Assembly: GCF_000426645.1 (NCBI RefSeq)
Contig: NZ_AUFT01000008.1
Span: 372,001-436,000 of the forward strand
From: Nakamurella lactea DSM 19367
GTDB lineage: Bacteria; Actinomycetota; Actinomycetes; Mycobacteriales; Nakamurellaceae
Reading direction: 5' to 3'
Length of the DNA stretch: 64,000 nt
Shown: in pieces, positions 35,781 to 44,807 of the stretch
Position numbering within the stretch: position 1 is the stretch's first letter
Layout: every line of letters begins with the position of its first letter
Translations under genes and position numbers: made by a program
The notes under the pieces: model-generated
The model's input: the letters and a program-made list of their open reading frames with translations, nothing else
Told to the model about the DNA's origin: nothing
Database searches by the model: none

Positions 35781-36911
35781 ATGACACGAGTTTCGCGGGT
35801 CGTCATCACGGCGCTGGCCGCCACCGCCGCCTTGTTCGTCAGCTCCTGCGGCAGCAGTGATCCGGCAGCCGACGGATCGGGCGGGGCTTCGACCGCCGCG
35901 ACCAGTGCCGCCTCGCCGGCCGGCTCGGCCGCCGGCTCGGAGAGCTCGGCTGCCGCAGCCACTTCCGGTGGCGGTTCCTCGGCCGCGGGCGCCAGCGCCG
36001 ATCTGTCCGGACAGAAGATCGCCGCTGTCTTCTCCGGGCCGATCACCGACGCCGACTACAACGCGCTCGGTTTCCAGGCGCTGGAGGCGGCCAAGGCCGA
36101 AGGCGCCGAGACCTCGTACTCAGAGAGCGTCGCGGTCGCCGACGTCGAGCGGGCGCTCGGCGAATACGTCGCCGACGGCAACACGGTGGTCTGGACCCAC
36201 GGTTCCCAGTTCTACGACGCCACCGCCAAGGCCGCGCAGGACAACCCGGACGTCACCTTCATCGGCGAGTTCGACGGCAAGCCCGAGAACCAACCGGCGA
36301 ACCTCTGGGTGATCGACCGGAACTTCCACCTCGGCTTCTACGCCGTCGGTGTGCTGGCCTCCAAGCTCAGCAAGTCCGGCACCGTCGGCTACGTAGGCGG
36401 ACTGTCGCTGCCGTTCTCCTACTCCGAGGTGCACGCGATGGAGCAGGCGATCAAGGATCTCGGTGCCGCCACCACCATCAAGCCGGTGTGGACCGGGGAC
36501 TTCAACGATGCGCAGAAGGCCCAACAGATCTCCACCCAGCTGCTCGGCGGTGGCGCCGACGTCTTGGTCGGATCGCTGAACCTGGGTGCAGTCGGCGTGT
36601 TCCAGGCCGCGCAGAGCAAGCCGGCCGGTGAAGCCTGGGTCACGGCCAAGTACACCGACAAGTCGTCGTTCGGCAAGGAGCACTACGCCGGCAGCGTCAT
36701 CTACGACTTCACCGGACCGCTCGTCGACATCCTGGCCAAGACCGTCGGCGGGGAGCGGACCGGCTACTACCCGCTGGGCTTCGACACCGGCGTCACTGTT
36801 CAGGTGCCGGACGGCGTGTCGCAGGACGTCCGGACGGCCGTCACGGAGGCGATGGACAAGGTCAAGTCCGGCGAGGTCGAGGTTGCCCGCAACACCGAAC
36901 CGATCAAGTGA
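35781..36911 (+). CDS. BMP-family nucleoside-type ABC transporter binding lipoprotein
   Basis: This 376-residue member of the basic membrane protein (BMP/PnrA) family has a lipoprotein signal (LFVSSC, Cys23), a Ser/Ala/Gly linker and the domain starting KIAAVFSGPITDADYN. It includes VWTHGSQFYDA, NLWVIDRNFHLGFYAVG and VGYVGGLS. BMP proteins bind purine or pyrimidine nucleosides (PnrA, NupN) and occasionally other compounds. It is the first gene of a complete importer with the double ATPase and two permeases downstream, located directly after hyuAB. Confidence 0.9.
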   Translation: MTRVSRVVITALAATAALFVSSCGSSDPAADGSGGASTAATSAASPAGSAAGSESSAAAATSGGGSSAAGASADLSGQKIAAVFSGPITDADYNALGFQALEAAKAEGAETSYSESVAVADVERALGEYVADGNTVVWTHGSQFYDATAKAAQDNPDVTFIGEFDGKPENQPANLWVIDRNFHLGFYAVGVLASKLSKSGTVGYVGGLSLPFSYSEVHAMEQAIKDLGAATTIKPVWTGDFNDAQKAQQISTQLLGGGADVLVGSLNLGAVGVFQAAQSKPAGEAWVTAKYTDKSSFGKEHYAGSVIYDFTGPLVDILAKTVGGERTGYYPLGFDTGVTVQVPDGVSQDVRTAVTEAMDKVKSGEVEVARNTEPIK

Positions 36912-36951
36912 GCCGACCCGCCCTCCGGACCCGAACCAGGAGTTCCCGTCG

Positions 36952-38535
36952 ATGAGTGAACCTCAGGCCGGCGCCGACCGGGCGCCGACACCGTTGCTGC
37001 GGATGACCGGAATTCGCAAGGAGTTCGGGCCGGTGGTAGCGCTCGACGGGGTCGACTTCACGGTCGGCGCCCGGGAGATCCATGGACTGCTCGGTGGCAA
37101 CGGGGCCGGCAAGACGACCTTGATGAACGTGCTCTACGGGCTGTACGCCGCTGACGGTGGGACCGTCGAGATCGACGGTGTCCCGGTCACCATCGGCTCG
37201 CCGAGGGACGCGATCAAGGCCGGTGTCGGCATGGTGCACCAGAGCTTCCTGCAGGTGGACACCTTCACCGTCACCGAAAACGTCGTTCTCGGTACCGAGA
37301 ACTCTGCCGACGCCGCGGCCAAGGCCAGGGTGGTGGAACTGTCGCAGCGGTTCGGACTCGCCGTCGACCCTGACCGGAAGGTGGAGGACCTGCCGGTCGG
37401 GGTGCGGCAACGCGTGGAGATCCTCAAGGCGCTCTACCGCGGTGCCAAGATCCTGGTGCTGGACGAGCCGACGACCAACCTCACCCCGCAAGAGGTCGAC
37501 GCGTTGTTCTCGTCGATGAAAGCGATTGTGGACGAAGGGATGTCCGTCATTCTCATCACCCACAAGATCCGCGAGACGATGGCCGTCTGCGGCGCCATGA
37601 CGGTGATGCGGGACGGGCGCAGGGTCGCCACCTTCCAGGGCGGCACCACCACCGCGGACGAACTGGCGGCCAGCATGGTCGGCGACTCGTCGTCCGTCGG
37701 CGACCCGCGCAATTCGTCGAAGGCGGCGGTGATCCTGGGCGGCGCCGAGGTCGGCCAGACCGTGCTGGACACCCCGGACGTCCAGCAGTCGGTGCGGGCG
37801 GTCGCGGAGCGGATCGAGATCGCCGGTATGGCAGGTGGTACCGCGGCGATCGCCCCGTGCTCGCTGGCGATCCGGCGCGGCGAGATCGTCGGCATCGCCG
37901 GCGTGGCGGGAAACGGCCAGGTGGAACTGGCCGAGGCGCTGACCGGGGTCCGCGAACTGGTGGCTGGTTCGTTCGAGCTGGACGGGGTGCAACTCGCCGG
38001 CCGGCCCACCGCCGGGTGGCTGTCCGCAGGGGTGGTCTACGTGCCGGAGGACCGGCAACGCGACGGCATCCTTCCGGACGCGTCGATCACCGAGAACCTG
38101 ATGCTCGGAGGACAACGGGAGCGCGCCAGGGGCGGCCTGATCGATTGGGCCCGGGCCCGGCAGGAGGCCGTGCAGGCGATCGCGGACTATTCGGTGCGGA
38201 CGCCGAGCGCGGCCACCGCCGCCGGTCAGTTGTCCGGCGGCAACATCCAGCGGGTGATTCTGGCCAGGGCGTTCGCGCGCCGGCCGAAGCTGTTGGTGCT
38301 GCACAATCCGACCCGCGGGCTCGACATCGCGTCAACCTCGTTCGTCTTCGACCGGATCAGGGCGGCCGCGGCCGAGGGCTGCGCGGTGGTGGTGATCTCG
38401 GAGGACCTGGATGAGGTGATCGCGTTGGCCGACCGGCTGTCGGTGATCTATTCAGGTGCGCTGGTCGCCGAACGTCCGCGCGGTGCTATCGACCCGTACG
38501 AGGTCGGCCGGCTGATGATGGGGGTGGCCGCATGA
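36952..38535 (+). CDS. ABC importer double ATPase of the NupO/RbsA type
   Basis: This 527-residue protein has two ATPase halves. The first has Walker A GGNGAGKTT (48-56), the modified signature LPVGVRQRVEILKAL and Walker B ILVLDEPT. The second has the degenerate Walker A GVAGNGQVELAEALTG usual for this family, a canonical LSGGNIQRVILARA signature and LLVLHNPTRGLD. It energises the BMP-type importer. The ATG at 36952 gives the normal start; the earlier open frame runs through the BMP gene. The stop overlaps the next ATG. Confidence 0.93.
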   Translation: MSEPQAGADRAPTPLLRMTGIRKEFGPVVALDGVDFTVGAREIHGLLGGNGAGKTTLMNVLYGLYAADGGTVEIDGVPVTIGSPRDAIKAGVGMVHQSFLQVDTFTVTENVVLGTENSADAAAKARVVELSQRFGLAVDPDRKVEDLPVGVRQRVEILKALYRGAKILVLDEPTTNLTPQEVDALFSSMKAIVDEGMSVILITHKIRETMAVCGAMTVMRDGRRVATFQGGTTTADELAASMVGDSSSVGDPRNSSKAAVILGGAEVGQTVLDTPDVQQSVRAVAERIEIAGMAGGTAAIAPCSLAIRRGEIVGIAGVAGNGQVELAEALTGVRELVAGSFELDGVQLAGRPTAGWLSAGVVYVPEDRQRDGILPDASITENLMLGGQRERARGGLIDWARARQEAVQAIADYSVRTPSAATAAGQLSGGNIQRVILARAFARRPKLLVLHNPTRGLDIASTSFVFDRIRAAAAEGCAVVVISEDLDEVIALADRLSVIYSGALVAERPRGAIDPYEVGRLMMGVAA

Positions 38536-39659
38536 CGATCACCGCACCGACTCCCGGTTCACCGCCCACCCCGGCGGCGCCGGCACCGATGCCCGATGGC
38601 CGGCACTCGTTGGCACAGAAGACGAGACGCCTGCTCGGGTCGGCGATTCCGTACCTACTGGCGGTGGTCGCCGCATTCGCCGTCACCGCGGTCATCATCC
38701 TGCTGCTCGGGCACGACCCGTTCAAGGCATTCCAGGCGGTGCTGACCACCTCGTTCAAGACGCCGAACGGGATTGTCGAGACGTTCCACAAGTGGACCCC
38801 GATCACCTTGCTGGCACTGGCATTCGCCATCCCGCTGGCCGCCGGCCGGTTCAACATCGGCGGCGAGGGGCAGCTGATCCTCGGCGCCACCGGAGCGGTC
38901 GCCGTCGGGATCACCCTGTCGGACCTGCCGGCCTTCGTCCTGCTGCCGTTGACGTTGATCGCCGGCACCGTCGCCGGCAGCCTTTGGGCGGGAATCGCCG
39001 CCTGGCTGATGCAGCGGTTCAAGGTCAACGAGATCCTGTCGACCGTGCTGCTCAACTTCGTCTCGTTCCAGTTGCTGGACTACGTGGCTTCGGAGGTCTG
39101 GCCGAACGTCGGTGCCGGCTTCCCGGCCACCGAGTACATCGGCAAGGGCGCCGAACTCCCGACGATCGGCAAGCCGCCGATGCACTACGGCGTACTGCTG
39201 GCGTTGCTGGTGGCGATCGCGGTAGCGGTCTGGATGCGCCGCAGCGTCGGCGGTTTCGAGCTGAAGGCGGTCGGCTCGAACGAGCGGGCCGCCAAGGTGC
39301 ACGGGATCCGTGCGGGCAAGGTCGCCGTCACCTCGATGCTGGTGGCCGGTGCGCTGGCCGGACTGGCCGGCGCCATCGAGGTGACCGGTGTGCACGAGCG
39401 GATGCTCGAGGGCATCCAGTCCAACTTCCTGCTGCTGGGCATCATTGTCGGGCTGATCGCCCGGGGCTCGGTGGTCGCTGTTCCGTTCGTCGCCTTCGGC
39501 ATCGCGGTGCTGGAGGTCGGCGCATCGTCGATGCAGCGGGCCGCGCAGGTACCGGTCGAACTCGTGCTGATCACCGAAGGTCTGATCCTGCTGTTCCTGC
39601 TCGCCAGTGACGTGATCTCCGGCCGGATCAAGCTGCGCCGCAAGAGGAGTAACGGATGA
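38532..39659 (+). CDS. Nucleoside-type ABC importer permease 1 (NupP/BPD_transp_2)
   Basis: This 375-residue polytopic membrane protein of the BPD_transp_2 family has about nine hydrophobic segments. FNIGGEGQLILGATGAV, ILSTVLLNF and AGALAGLAGAIEVTG are typical of the YufP/NupP branch paired with BMP binding proteins. The ATG overlaps the ATPase stop (ATGA), and its own stop overlaps the next permease. Confidence 0.92.
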   Translation: MTITAPTPGSPPTPAAPAPMPDGRHSLAQKTRRLLGSAIPYLLAVVAAFAVTAVIILLLGHDPFKAFQAVLTTSFKTPNGIVETFHKWTPITLLALAFAIPLAAGRFNIGGEGQLILGATGAVAVGITLSDLPAFVLLPLTLIAGTVAGSLWAGIAAWLMQRFKVNEILSTVLLNFVSFQLLDYVASEVWPNVGAGFPATEYIGKGAELPTIGKPPMHYGVLLALLVAIAVAVWMRRSVGGFELKAVGSNERAAKVHGIRAGKVAVTSMLVAGALAGLAGAIEVTGVHERMLEGIQSNFLLLGIIVGLIARGSVVAVPFVAFGIAVLEVGASSMQRAAQVPVELVLITEGLILLFLLASDVISGRIKLRRKRSNG

Positions 39660-40534
39660 ACACGATCGCGCTGATCGTCACGGCCATGGTGCCCTACATC
39701 CTGGTGGCGCAGGGGACCATGATCAGTGGCCGCGCCGGAATCTTCAACGTCGCCCAAGAGGGCCTGATGCTGCTCGGCGCCTCGGTCGGGTTCCTGGTGT
39801 CGATGCAGTTCGGATCCAACATCCTCGGTCTACTGGTCGCTGCGCTGGCGGGCGCGCTGGTCGGGTTCATCCTGGCCTGGTGCACCACCTACTGGCGGCT
39901 GGATCAGTTCGTTGTCGGCCTGGCGCTGTTCTTCACCTGCGTCGGGGTGGCCAACCTGCTGTACCGGGTGGTGGTCGGCGTCACCACCAGCCCACCGCTG
40001 ATTCCGTTGCTGCCCAAGGTCTTCCTCGGTCAGAACGCGATGGTCTACGTGGCGGTTCTCGGATCGATCGGGCTCTGGTGGTGGCTGTACCGGACGAACT
40101 CGGGGATGCGGCTGCGTTCGGTCGGCGAGAATCCGAAGGCGGCCGACAGCCTCGGCGTCAACGTTGCCGCGACCCGGCTCTGGGCCGGCACCGCCGGCGC
40201 GGCCTTGATGGCGCTGGGTGGGGCGTACCTGCCGATGGTCTACACCGGCACCTTCAACGACAGCATCGTCGGTGGCCGCGGGTGGTTGGCGATCGCGCTG
40301 GCCTTCTTCGGCGGCTGGCGGCCACAGTTCATCCTGCTCGGCGCCGCCTTCTTCGCCTCGATGGATGTGTTGGCGCTGAAGGCGCAGGTCGACGGGATCG
40401 GGATACCGCATCAGTTCGTGTCGATGCTGCCCTACGTCGCTACCCTGCTGGTGATGATCTTCGCCTTCCGCTGGGCGCGGGTGCCGCAGTTCCTCGGCAA
40501 GAACTACGACCGGGAGTCCCGGCTGGTCGGCTGA
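39656..40534 (+). CDS. Nucleoside-type ABC importer permease 2 (NupQ/BPD_transp_2)
   Basis: This 292-residue second permease has GRAGIFNVAQEGLMLLGAS (the family's 'INIAxEG' motif), GMRLRSVGENPKAADSLGVNV and GRGWLAIALAFFGGWRP. It completes the importer with the preceding permease. Its ATG overlaps the previous stop by four bases. The NmrA-like gene follows after 26 bases. Confidence 0.92.
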   Translation: MNTIALIVTAMVPYILVAQGTMISGRAGIFNVAQEGLMLLGASVGFLVSMQFGSNILGLLVAALAGALVGFILAWCTTYWRLDQFVVGLALFFTCVGVANLLYRVVVGVTTSPPLIPLLPKVFLGQNAMVYVAVLGSIGLWWWLYRTNSGMRLRSVGENPKAADSLGVNVAATRLWAGTAGAALMALGGAYLPMVYTGTFNDSIVGGRGWLAIALAFFGGWRPQFILLGAAFFASMDVLALKAQVDGIGIPHQFVSMLPYVATLLVMIFAFRWARVPQFLGKNYDRESRLVG

Positions 40535-40560
40535 CCGGCCGGCGGACTGGAGGAATGCTC

Positions 40561-41382
40561 GTGCAGGCAGGTTCGGTAGTGGTGTTCGGCGCGGCCGGGA
40601 AGACCGGCGTCGCCGTCATCCGGGCGTTGCGCGGGCGCGGCGCCTACGTCCGGGCGGTGGTGCGGACGCCCGTCAGCCCGGGGTCCGACGCCGTCGGCGG
40701 CGCCGACGAAGTCGCGGTCGCCGACCTGCATGACCCGGCCGCGACGGCAGCCGCGCTGGATGGCGCGGCCGGCGCGTACCTGATGGCGCCCAACATGTTC
40801 GACGACGAACCGGGCGTGATCCGGGCGATCGTGGACAGTTGCGTGCGGCAGCGGATCCCGCGGGTGGTCTACCACTCGGTGCTGCACCCGTTCGCCCCCG
40901 CGATGCCGCACCACCTGGACAAGGCCGAGGTGGAGAGCTATCTGCACGACAGCGATCTGGACTGGACGATCCTGCAGCCGGCCTCGTATCTGGAGAACGC
41001 GCTCGGCGTCTGGGACGGCCTGCTGGCCGGCGACTGGCCGCTGCCGTATCCGGGATCGGTCAGGTTCACCCCGGTGGCGCTGGACGATGTCGCGGCGGCG
41101 GCGGCCAGGGTGCTCACCGAGTTCGGCCACACCCATGCGACCTACGAACTGGCCGGACCGCAGGATCTGAGCACCGATGAGATGGCCGAGCAGGCGGCGG
41201 CGGTGCTGGGCCGGCCGATCAGGGTCCGGCAGGTCGAGTCCGCGCCGGACACGCCCGCCCGGCTGCGGGCGATGTTCGACTACTACGCGCGGTCCGGCTT
41301 CCGCGGCAACCCGCGAATCCTGGCGTTGTTGCTGGGCCGCGCGCCGACCAGTTGGCGGCAGTGGCTCGTCGCCCGGGCATGA
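40561..41382 (+). CDS. NmrA-like NAD(P)-binding oxidoreductase or regulator
   Basis: This 273-residue atypical SDR starts SVVVFGAAGKTGVAVIRALRG (NAD(P) motif near residues 8-16) and continues with VVYHSVLHPF and LDWTILQPASYLENAL, as in NmrA/HSCARG-type proteins. The catalytic YxxxK pair of true epimerases is not obvious, so it may sense redox state or act as a quinone-type reductase. The GTG at 40561 is preferred over the ATG at 40555, because the GGAGGA site ends directly against that ATG but six bases before the GTG. It probably belongs to the importer operon. Confidence 0.75.
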   Translation: MQAGSVVVFGAAGKTGVAVIRALRGRGAYVRAVVRTPVSPGSDAVGGADEVAVADLHDPAATAAALDGAAGAYLMAPNMFDDEPGVIRAIVDSCVRQRIPRVVYHSVLHPFAPAMPHHLDKAEVESYLHDSDLDWTILQPASYLENALGVWDGLLAGDWPLPYPGSVRFTPVALDDVAAAAARVLTEFGHTHATYELAGPQDLSTDEMAEQAAAVLGRPIRVRQVESAPDTPARLRAMFDYYARSGFRGNPRILALLLGRAPTSWRQWLVARA

Positions 41383-41598
41383 CCACGGAGGGAACCGCGA
41401 ACGCCGAGACTCGCGGGTTGGCAGGCGGTTATCGGGGGGAGATCCGGCGTCATGACAGCGGTACGACCGGCGAACCAGAGGACGGCGGCGGGAGAACTCG
41501 CCAACGGATCCGGACAGCGGTAGCGGAACCTGCCACCTTGCCGGCCGGCGTCGTCCTCGTAACCTGTGGGTGCAGATCCCCGAGCGAGGAGTGACTGA

Positions 41599-42888
41599 GT
41601 GAGCAGCAACGACGGACCACTGGGCGACATCGTCGTCCTCGACCTCACCCGAGCGCTGGCCGGCCCGCACGCCGCGATGATGCTCGGCGACCTCGGCGCC
41701 AGGGTGATCAAGGTCGAATCGCCCGGCCACGGAGACGACACCCGTGGCTGGGGTCCGCCGTTCGTCGAGCCGCCCGTCACCGCAGACACTGCCGATCCCG
41801 ACAACATCCACCCCGAGGTCGGCCCGATCTCCACCTACTTCCTGTCCTGCAACCGGAACAAGGAATCGATCGTCCTTGACCTCAAGTCGGCGGACGGCAA
41901 GGCCGCGCTCACCGAGCTGATCCGGCGCAGCGACGTGCTGATGGAGAACTTCCGGCCGGGGGTGTTGGACCGGCTGGGATTCCCGCTGGACGTGCTGACA
42001 GAGCTGAACTCGCGGCTGGTAATCCTGTCCATCTCCGGGTTCGGCCACGACGGCCCCGAGGGCGGCCGGGCCGGCTACGACCAGATCGCCCAGGGCGAGG
42101 CCGGACTGATGTCGATGACCGGCCCGGACCCGGAAACGCCGACGAAGGTCGGGGTGCCGATCGCCGATCTGCTGTCCGGCATGTACGGCGCCTACGGCAC
42201 GGTGGCCGCGCTGCTGGAACGGGAGCGCACCGGCAAGGGCGGCCTGGTCCGCACTTCGCTGCTGGCCGGAGTGGTCGGCGTGCACGCCTTCCAGGGCACC
42301 AGATGGACGGTGGCCAAGGAGATCCCGAAGGCTGAGGGACCGCACCACCCGTCGATCTGCCCGTACGGCCTGTTCCACTCCGCCGACGGGGTCGTACAGA
42401 TCTCGGTCGGCTCCGAGGGGCTGTGGCGGAAGTTCGCGCCCGCCTTCGGCCTGCCGGTGGACGGCGCGGGATTCGCCGGTAATGCCGACCGGGTGCGCAA
42501 CGGCCCCGCCGTCCGGGCCGCGGTCGAGGAGGCGTTCAGCAGCTATTCGACCCCGGACCTGCTGGCCAGGCTCAGCGAGATCGGCGTGCCCAGCGGCGAA
42601 GTGAAGAATCTGCAGCAGGTCTACGAGTGGGACCAAACCAAGTCCCAGGGGCTGTTGATCGACGTCGAGCATCCGGCGTTGGGCCCGATCCAGCTGCCCG
42701 GCCCGCCGCTGCGCTTCTTCGACGGCGCCGGCGCGGAATGGCACCGCGAGCATCAGTCGCCGCCGCTGCTCGGCCAGCACACCGACGCCGTGCTGGCCTG
42801 GCTGCAGAACGGCTCCGCCGCCGACGGCGCGGGCACCGACGGCAACACCGGTTCGAAAGGCGACTCGGATGACGGCACCGCAGACTGA
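41599..42888 (+). CDS. Class III (CaiB/BaiF/Frc-type) CoA-transferase
   Basis: This 429-residue protein has the family III CoA-transferase opening (VVLDLTRALAGPHAAMMLGDLGARVIKVESPG, with G-D-DTR-W following), LDLKS, ENFRPGV and the active-site segment GYDQIAQGEAGLMSMTG, with the catalytic Asp in GYD. It moves CoA between an acyl-CoA and a carboxylic acid; the acids are not predictable. GTG at 41599 follows GAGGAG. Its last 20 bases overlap the start of the carboxyltransferase gene, so the two are coupled. Confidence 0.88.
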   Translation: MSSNDGPLGDIVVLDLTRALAGPHAAMMLGDLGARVIKVESPGHGDDTRGWGPPFVEPPVTADTADPDNIHPEVGPISTYFLSCNRNKESIVLDLKSADGKAALTELIRRSDVLMENFRPGVLDRLGFPLDVLTELNSRLVILSISGFGHDGPEGGRAGYDQIAQGEAGLMSMTGPDPETPTKVGVPIADLLSGMYGAYGTVAALLERERTGKGGLVRTSLLAGVVGVHAFQGTRWTVAKEIPKAEGPHHPSICPYGLFHSADGVVQISVGSEGLWRKFAPAFGLPVDGAGFAGNADRVRNGPAVRAAVEEAFSSYSTPDLLARLSEIGVPSGEVKNLQQVYEWDQTKSQGLLIDVEHPALGPIQLPGPPLRFFDGAGAEWHREHQSPPLLGQHTDAVLAWLQNGSAADGAGTDGNTGSKGDSDDGTAD

Positions 42889-44431
42889 TCCGCGCCAGGG
42901 CGGCCGGCCCTCGTCGGGCCGGCCGAAGCGGCTCGGTGCCCACCAGCTGATCGACGTCGTGCTGGACGACTCCTCGTTCGTCAGTTGGGACTCCCCGATC
43001 GTCCGGCCGGTCGACATCGACCCGGCCTACGCCGCCGAACTGCAAGCGGCCCAAGAGAAATCGGGCTGTGACGAGTCGGTGCTCACCGGCTGCGGAACCA
43101 TCGACGGTCGCCGGGTCGCGGTGCTGGCCAATGAGTTCCGCTTCCTCGGCGGGTCGATCGGGCTGGCCGCCGCCGACCGGCTGGAGCGCGCCGTCCGCCG
43201 GGCCACCGCCGAGGGTCTGCCGCTGCTGGCCGCCACCGCGTCCGGCGGCACCCGGATGCAGGAGGGCACTCTGGCGTTCGTCCAGATGGTCCGGATTACC
43301 GACGCGATCGGCGCCCACCGCGCGGCCGGCCTGCCGTACCTGGTGTACCTGCGTCATCCCACCACCGGCGGGGTGTTCGCCTCCTGGGGTTCGCTCGGTC
43401 ACGTCGCGGTCGGCGAGCCGGGTGCGCTGATCGGTTTCCTTGGCCCGAAGGTGTATCAGGCGCTCTACGGCGAGCCCTTCCCGGAGGGTGTGCAGACCGC
43501 CGAGAACCTGGCAGCGCACGGCCTGATCGATGCGGTGCTGCCACCCGAACAGTTGGCCGAGATCGCCTCCAGAGCGTTGTCGGTGCTCACTGCGCCGCGT
43601 CGCGGGGTACCGCCGAAGGACGCCGCCGCCGAGGTCGAGCAGCCAGAGCTGGACGCCTGGGACTCGATCCAGCGGACCCGGCGGGCCGACCGGCCCGGAG
43701 TGCGTGAGTTGTTGCGGTATGCGGCCAGGGACGTGGTGCCGCTGAACGGCACCGGCGAGGGTGACGCGCCGCGGGACGCGCGGCCGACGGAGTCGTCGGC
43801 GATGACGTTGGTGCTGGCCCGGTTCTCCGGGCTGCCGTGCGTGCTGCTCGGCCAGGATCGGGCGTCGCAGGCCAACCATGGCCCGCTGGGGCCGGCCGAG
43901 CTGCGGGTGGCCCGGCGCGGGATGCGGCTGGCCGCCGAACTCGAGCTCCCGCTGGTCTCGGTGATCGACACCCCGGGCGCTGCGTTGTCCAAGGATGCCG
44001 AGGAGGGCGGGTTGGCCGGCGAGATCGCCCGGTGCCTGGCCGACCTGATGCAGCTGCCGACCTCGACGGTCTGTCTGCTGCTCGGCCAGGGCTCCGGCGG
44101 CGGGGCGCTGGCGCTGCTGCCCGCCGATCGGGTGATCGCGGCGCGGCATGCCTGGCTGTCGCCGCTGCCGCCGGAGGGCGCGAGCGCGATCGTGCACCAT
44201 GGTGACCCCTCGCACGCCCCGGAGATGGCCGCCGCCCAGCTGGTCAGGTCGGTCGACCTGCGCCGCAAGGGGGTGGTGGATCGGATCGTCGCCGAGTACG
44301 AGGACGCCGCCGACGAGGTCCCGGCCTTCTGCCGCCGGATGGGGTCGGTGCTGGCCCAGGAGATCGCCGTGCTCAGCTCGCTGCCGACCTCGCAGCGGTT
44401 GGCCCGGCGGGCCGGCCGCTACGTCTTCTGA
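42869..44431 (+). CDS. Acyl-CoA carboxylase carboxyltransferase subunit (AccD3-like, fused alpha/beta)
   Basis: This 520-residue protein has two crotonase-like carboxyltransferase halves. The N half includes GGSIGLAAADRLERAVRRA, TASGGTRMQEG and TTGGVFASWGSLGH. The C half includes SVIDTPGAALSKDAEEGGLAGEIARCL and GQGSGGGALAL. It carries no zinc ribbon. The arrangement resembles mycobacterial AccD3 (Rv0904c). Normally it needs a biotinylated AccA/AccC partner, which is not in the window. It starts inside the CoA-transferase gene (20-base overlap), suggesting a joint role on an acyl-CoA. Confidence 0.85.
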   Translation: MTAPQTDPRQGGRPSSGRPKRLGAHQLIDVVLDDSSFVSWDSPIVRPVDIDPAYAAELQAAQEKSGCDESVLTGCGTIDGRRVAVLANEFRFLGGSIGLAAADRLERAVRRATAEGLPLLAATASGGTRMQEGTLAFVQMVRITDAIGAHRAAGLPYLVYLRHPTTGGVFASWGSLGHVAVGEPGALIGFLGPKVYQALYGEPFPEGVQTAENLAAHGLIDAVLPPEQLAEIASRALSVLTAPRRGVPPKDAAAEVEQPELDAWDSIQRTRRADRPGVRELLRYAARDVVPLNGTGEGDAPRDARPTESSAMTLVLARFSGLPCVLLGQDRASQANHGPLGPAELRVARRGMRLAAELELPLVSVIDTPGAALSKDAEEGGLAGEIARCLADLMQLPTSTVCLLLGQGSGGGALALLPADRVIAARHAWLSPLPPEGASAIVHHGDPSHAPEMAAAQLVRSVDLRRKGVVDRIVAEYEDAADEVPAFCRRMGSVLAQEIAVLSSLPTSQRLARRAGRYVF

Positions 44432-44570
44432 CCGCCCCACCCGCGCTGATCAGTCCCCGGCAAACGGGAGGTGCCCCTCTCGGGCGCTTGCGAAGTGATC
44501 GACTCTCGTCACTCCCGTACCAAATCGTGCACGTTGGTAAGCGCCTGCGATGTTGATAAGCGCCGGCCGG

Positions 44571-44753
44571 TCAGGCCGCGGGAAGGTGCTTCTTCGTCAT
44601 CCCGGCCTTCTTGAGGGCCTTCTTGTTCTTCGACCTGGCGAAGATGGCCTTGGCGTCCGCCGCGGACAGCCGGCCGTCGGCGAGCAGCCGAATGGGGCAG
44701 CGCCGGCACCGCGGCTTGTCCTGGCAGCAGGACGACTTGGGTTTCACCGGCAC
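44571..44753 (-). CDS. Small Cys-rich actinobacterial protein of unknown function
   Basis: From the GTG at 44753 the product is 60 residues: MPVKPKSSCCQDKPRCRRCP, then a Lys/Ala-rich helical tail. The CC-x5-C-x2-C pattern could hold a metal; I recall similar 'CC.D.PRC.RCP' small proteins in other actinobacteria, but no function. An in-frame ATG at 44789 would add 12 residues but lies inside an iron-box-like palindrome, so the GTG is preferred. The exact start remains uncertain. Confidence 0.6.
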   Translation of the reverse strand: MPVKPKSSCCQDKPRCRRCPIRLLADGRLSAADAKAIFARSKNKKALKKAGMTKKHLPAA

Positions 44754-44775
44754 AGCGCCACTGTAACGGTTGAAG

Positions 44776-44794
44776 TTAGGGTAGCCCAACCTTG
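44776..44794 (-). promoter_or_regulatory. Possible second iron box (DtxR/IdeR-like)
   Basis: On the minus strand CAAGGTTGGGCTACCCTAA matches the IdeR consensus at 15 of 19 positions, with the central 17 bases differing at two. It lies 23 bases upstream of the preferred GTG of the small Cys-rich gene, and also 14 bases before the 3' end of the GT87 gene. It is weaker than the site at 8581. Confidence 0.5.
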
Positions 44795-44807
44795 CCTGGG
44801 CTCCGGC

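Noticed and set aside
40555..40557. ATG as start of the NmrA-like gene
   Set aside because: The GGAGGA site abuts this ATG directly, leaving no spacing; the GTG six bases on is correctly spaced and begins the conserved domain.
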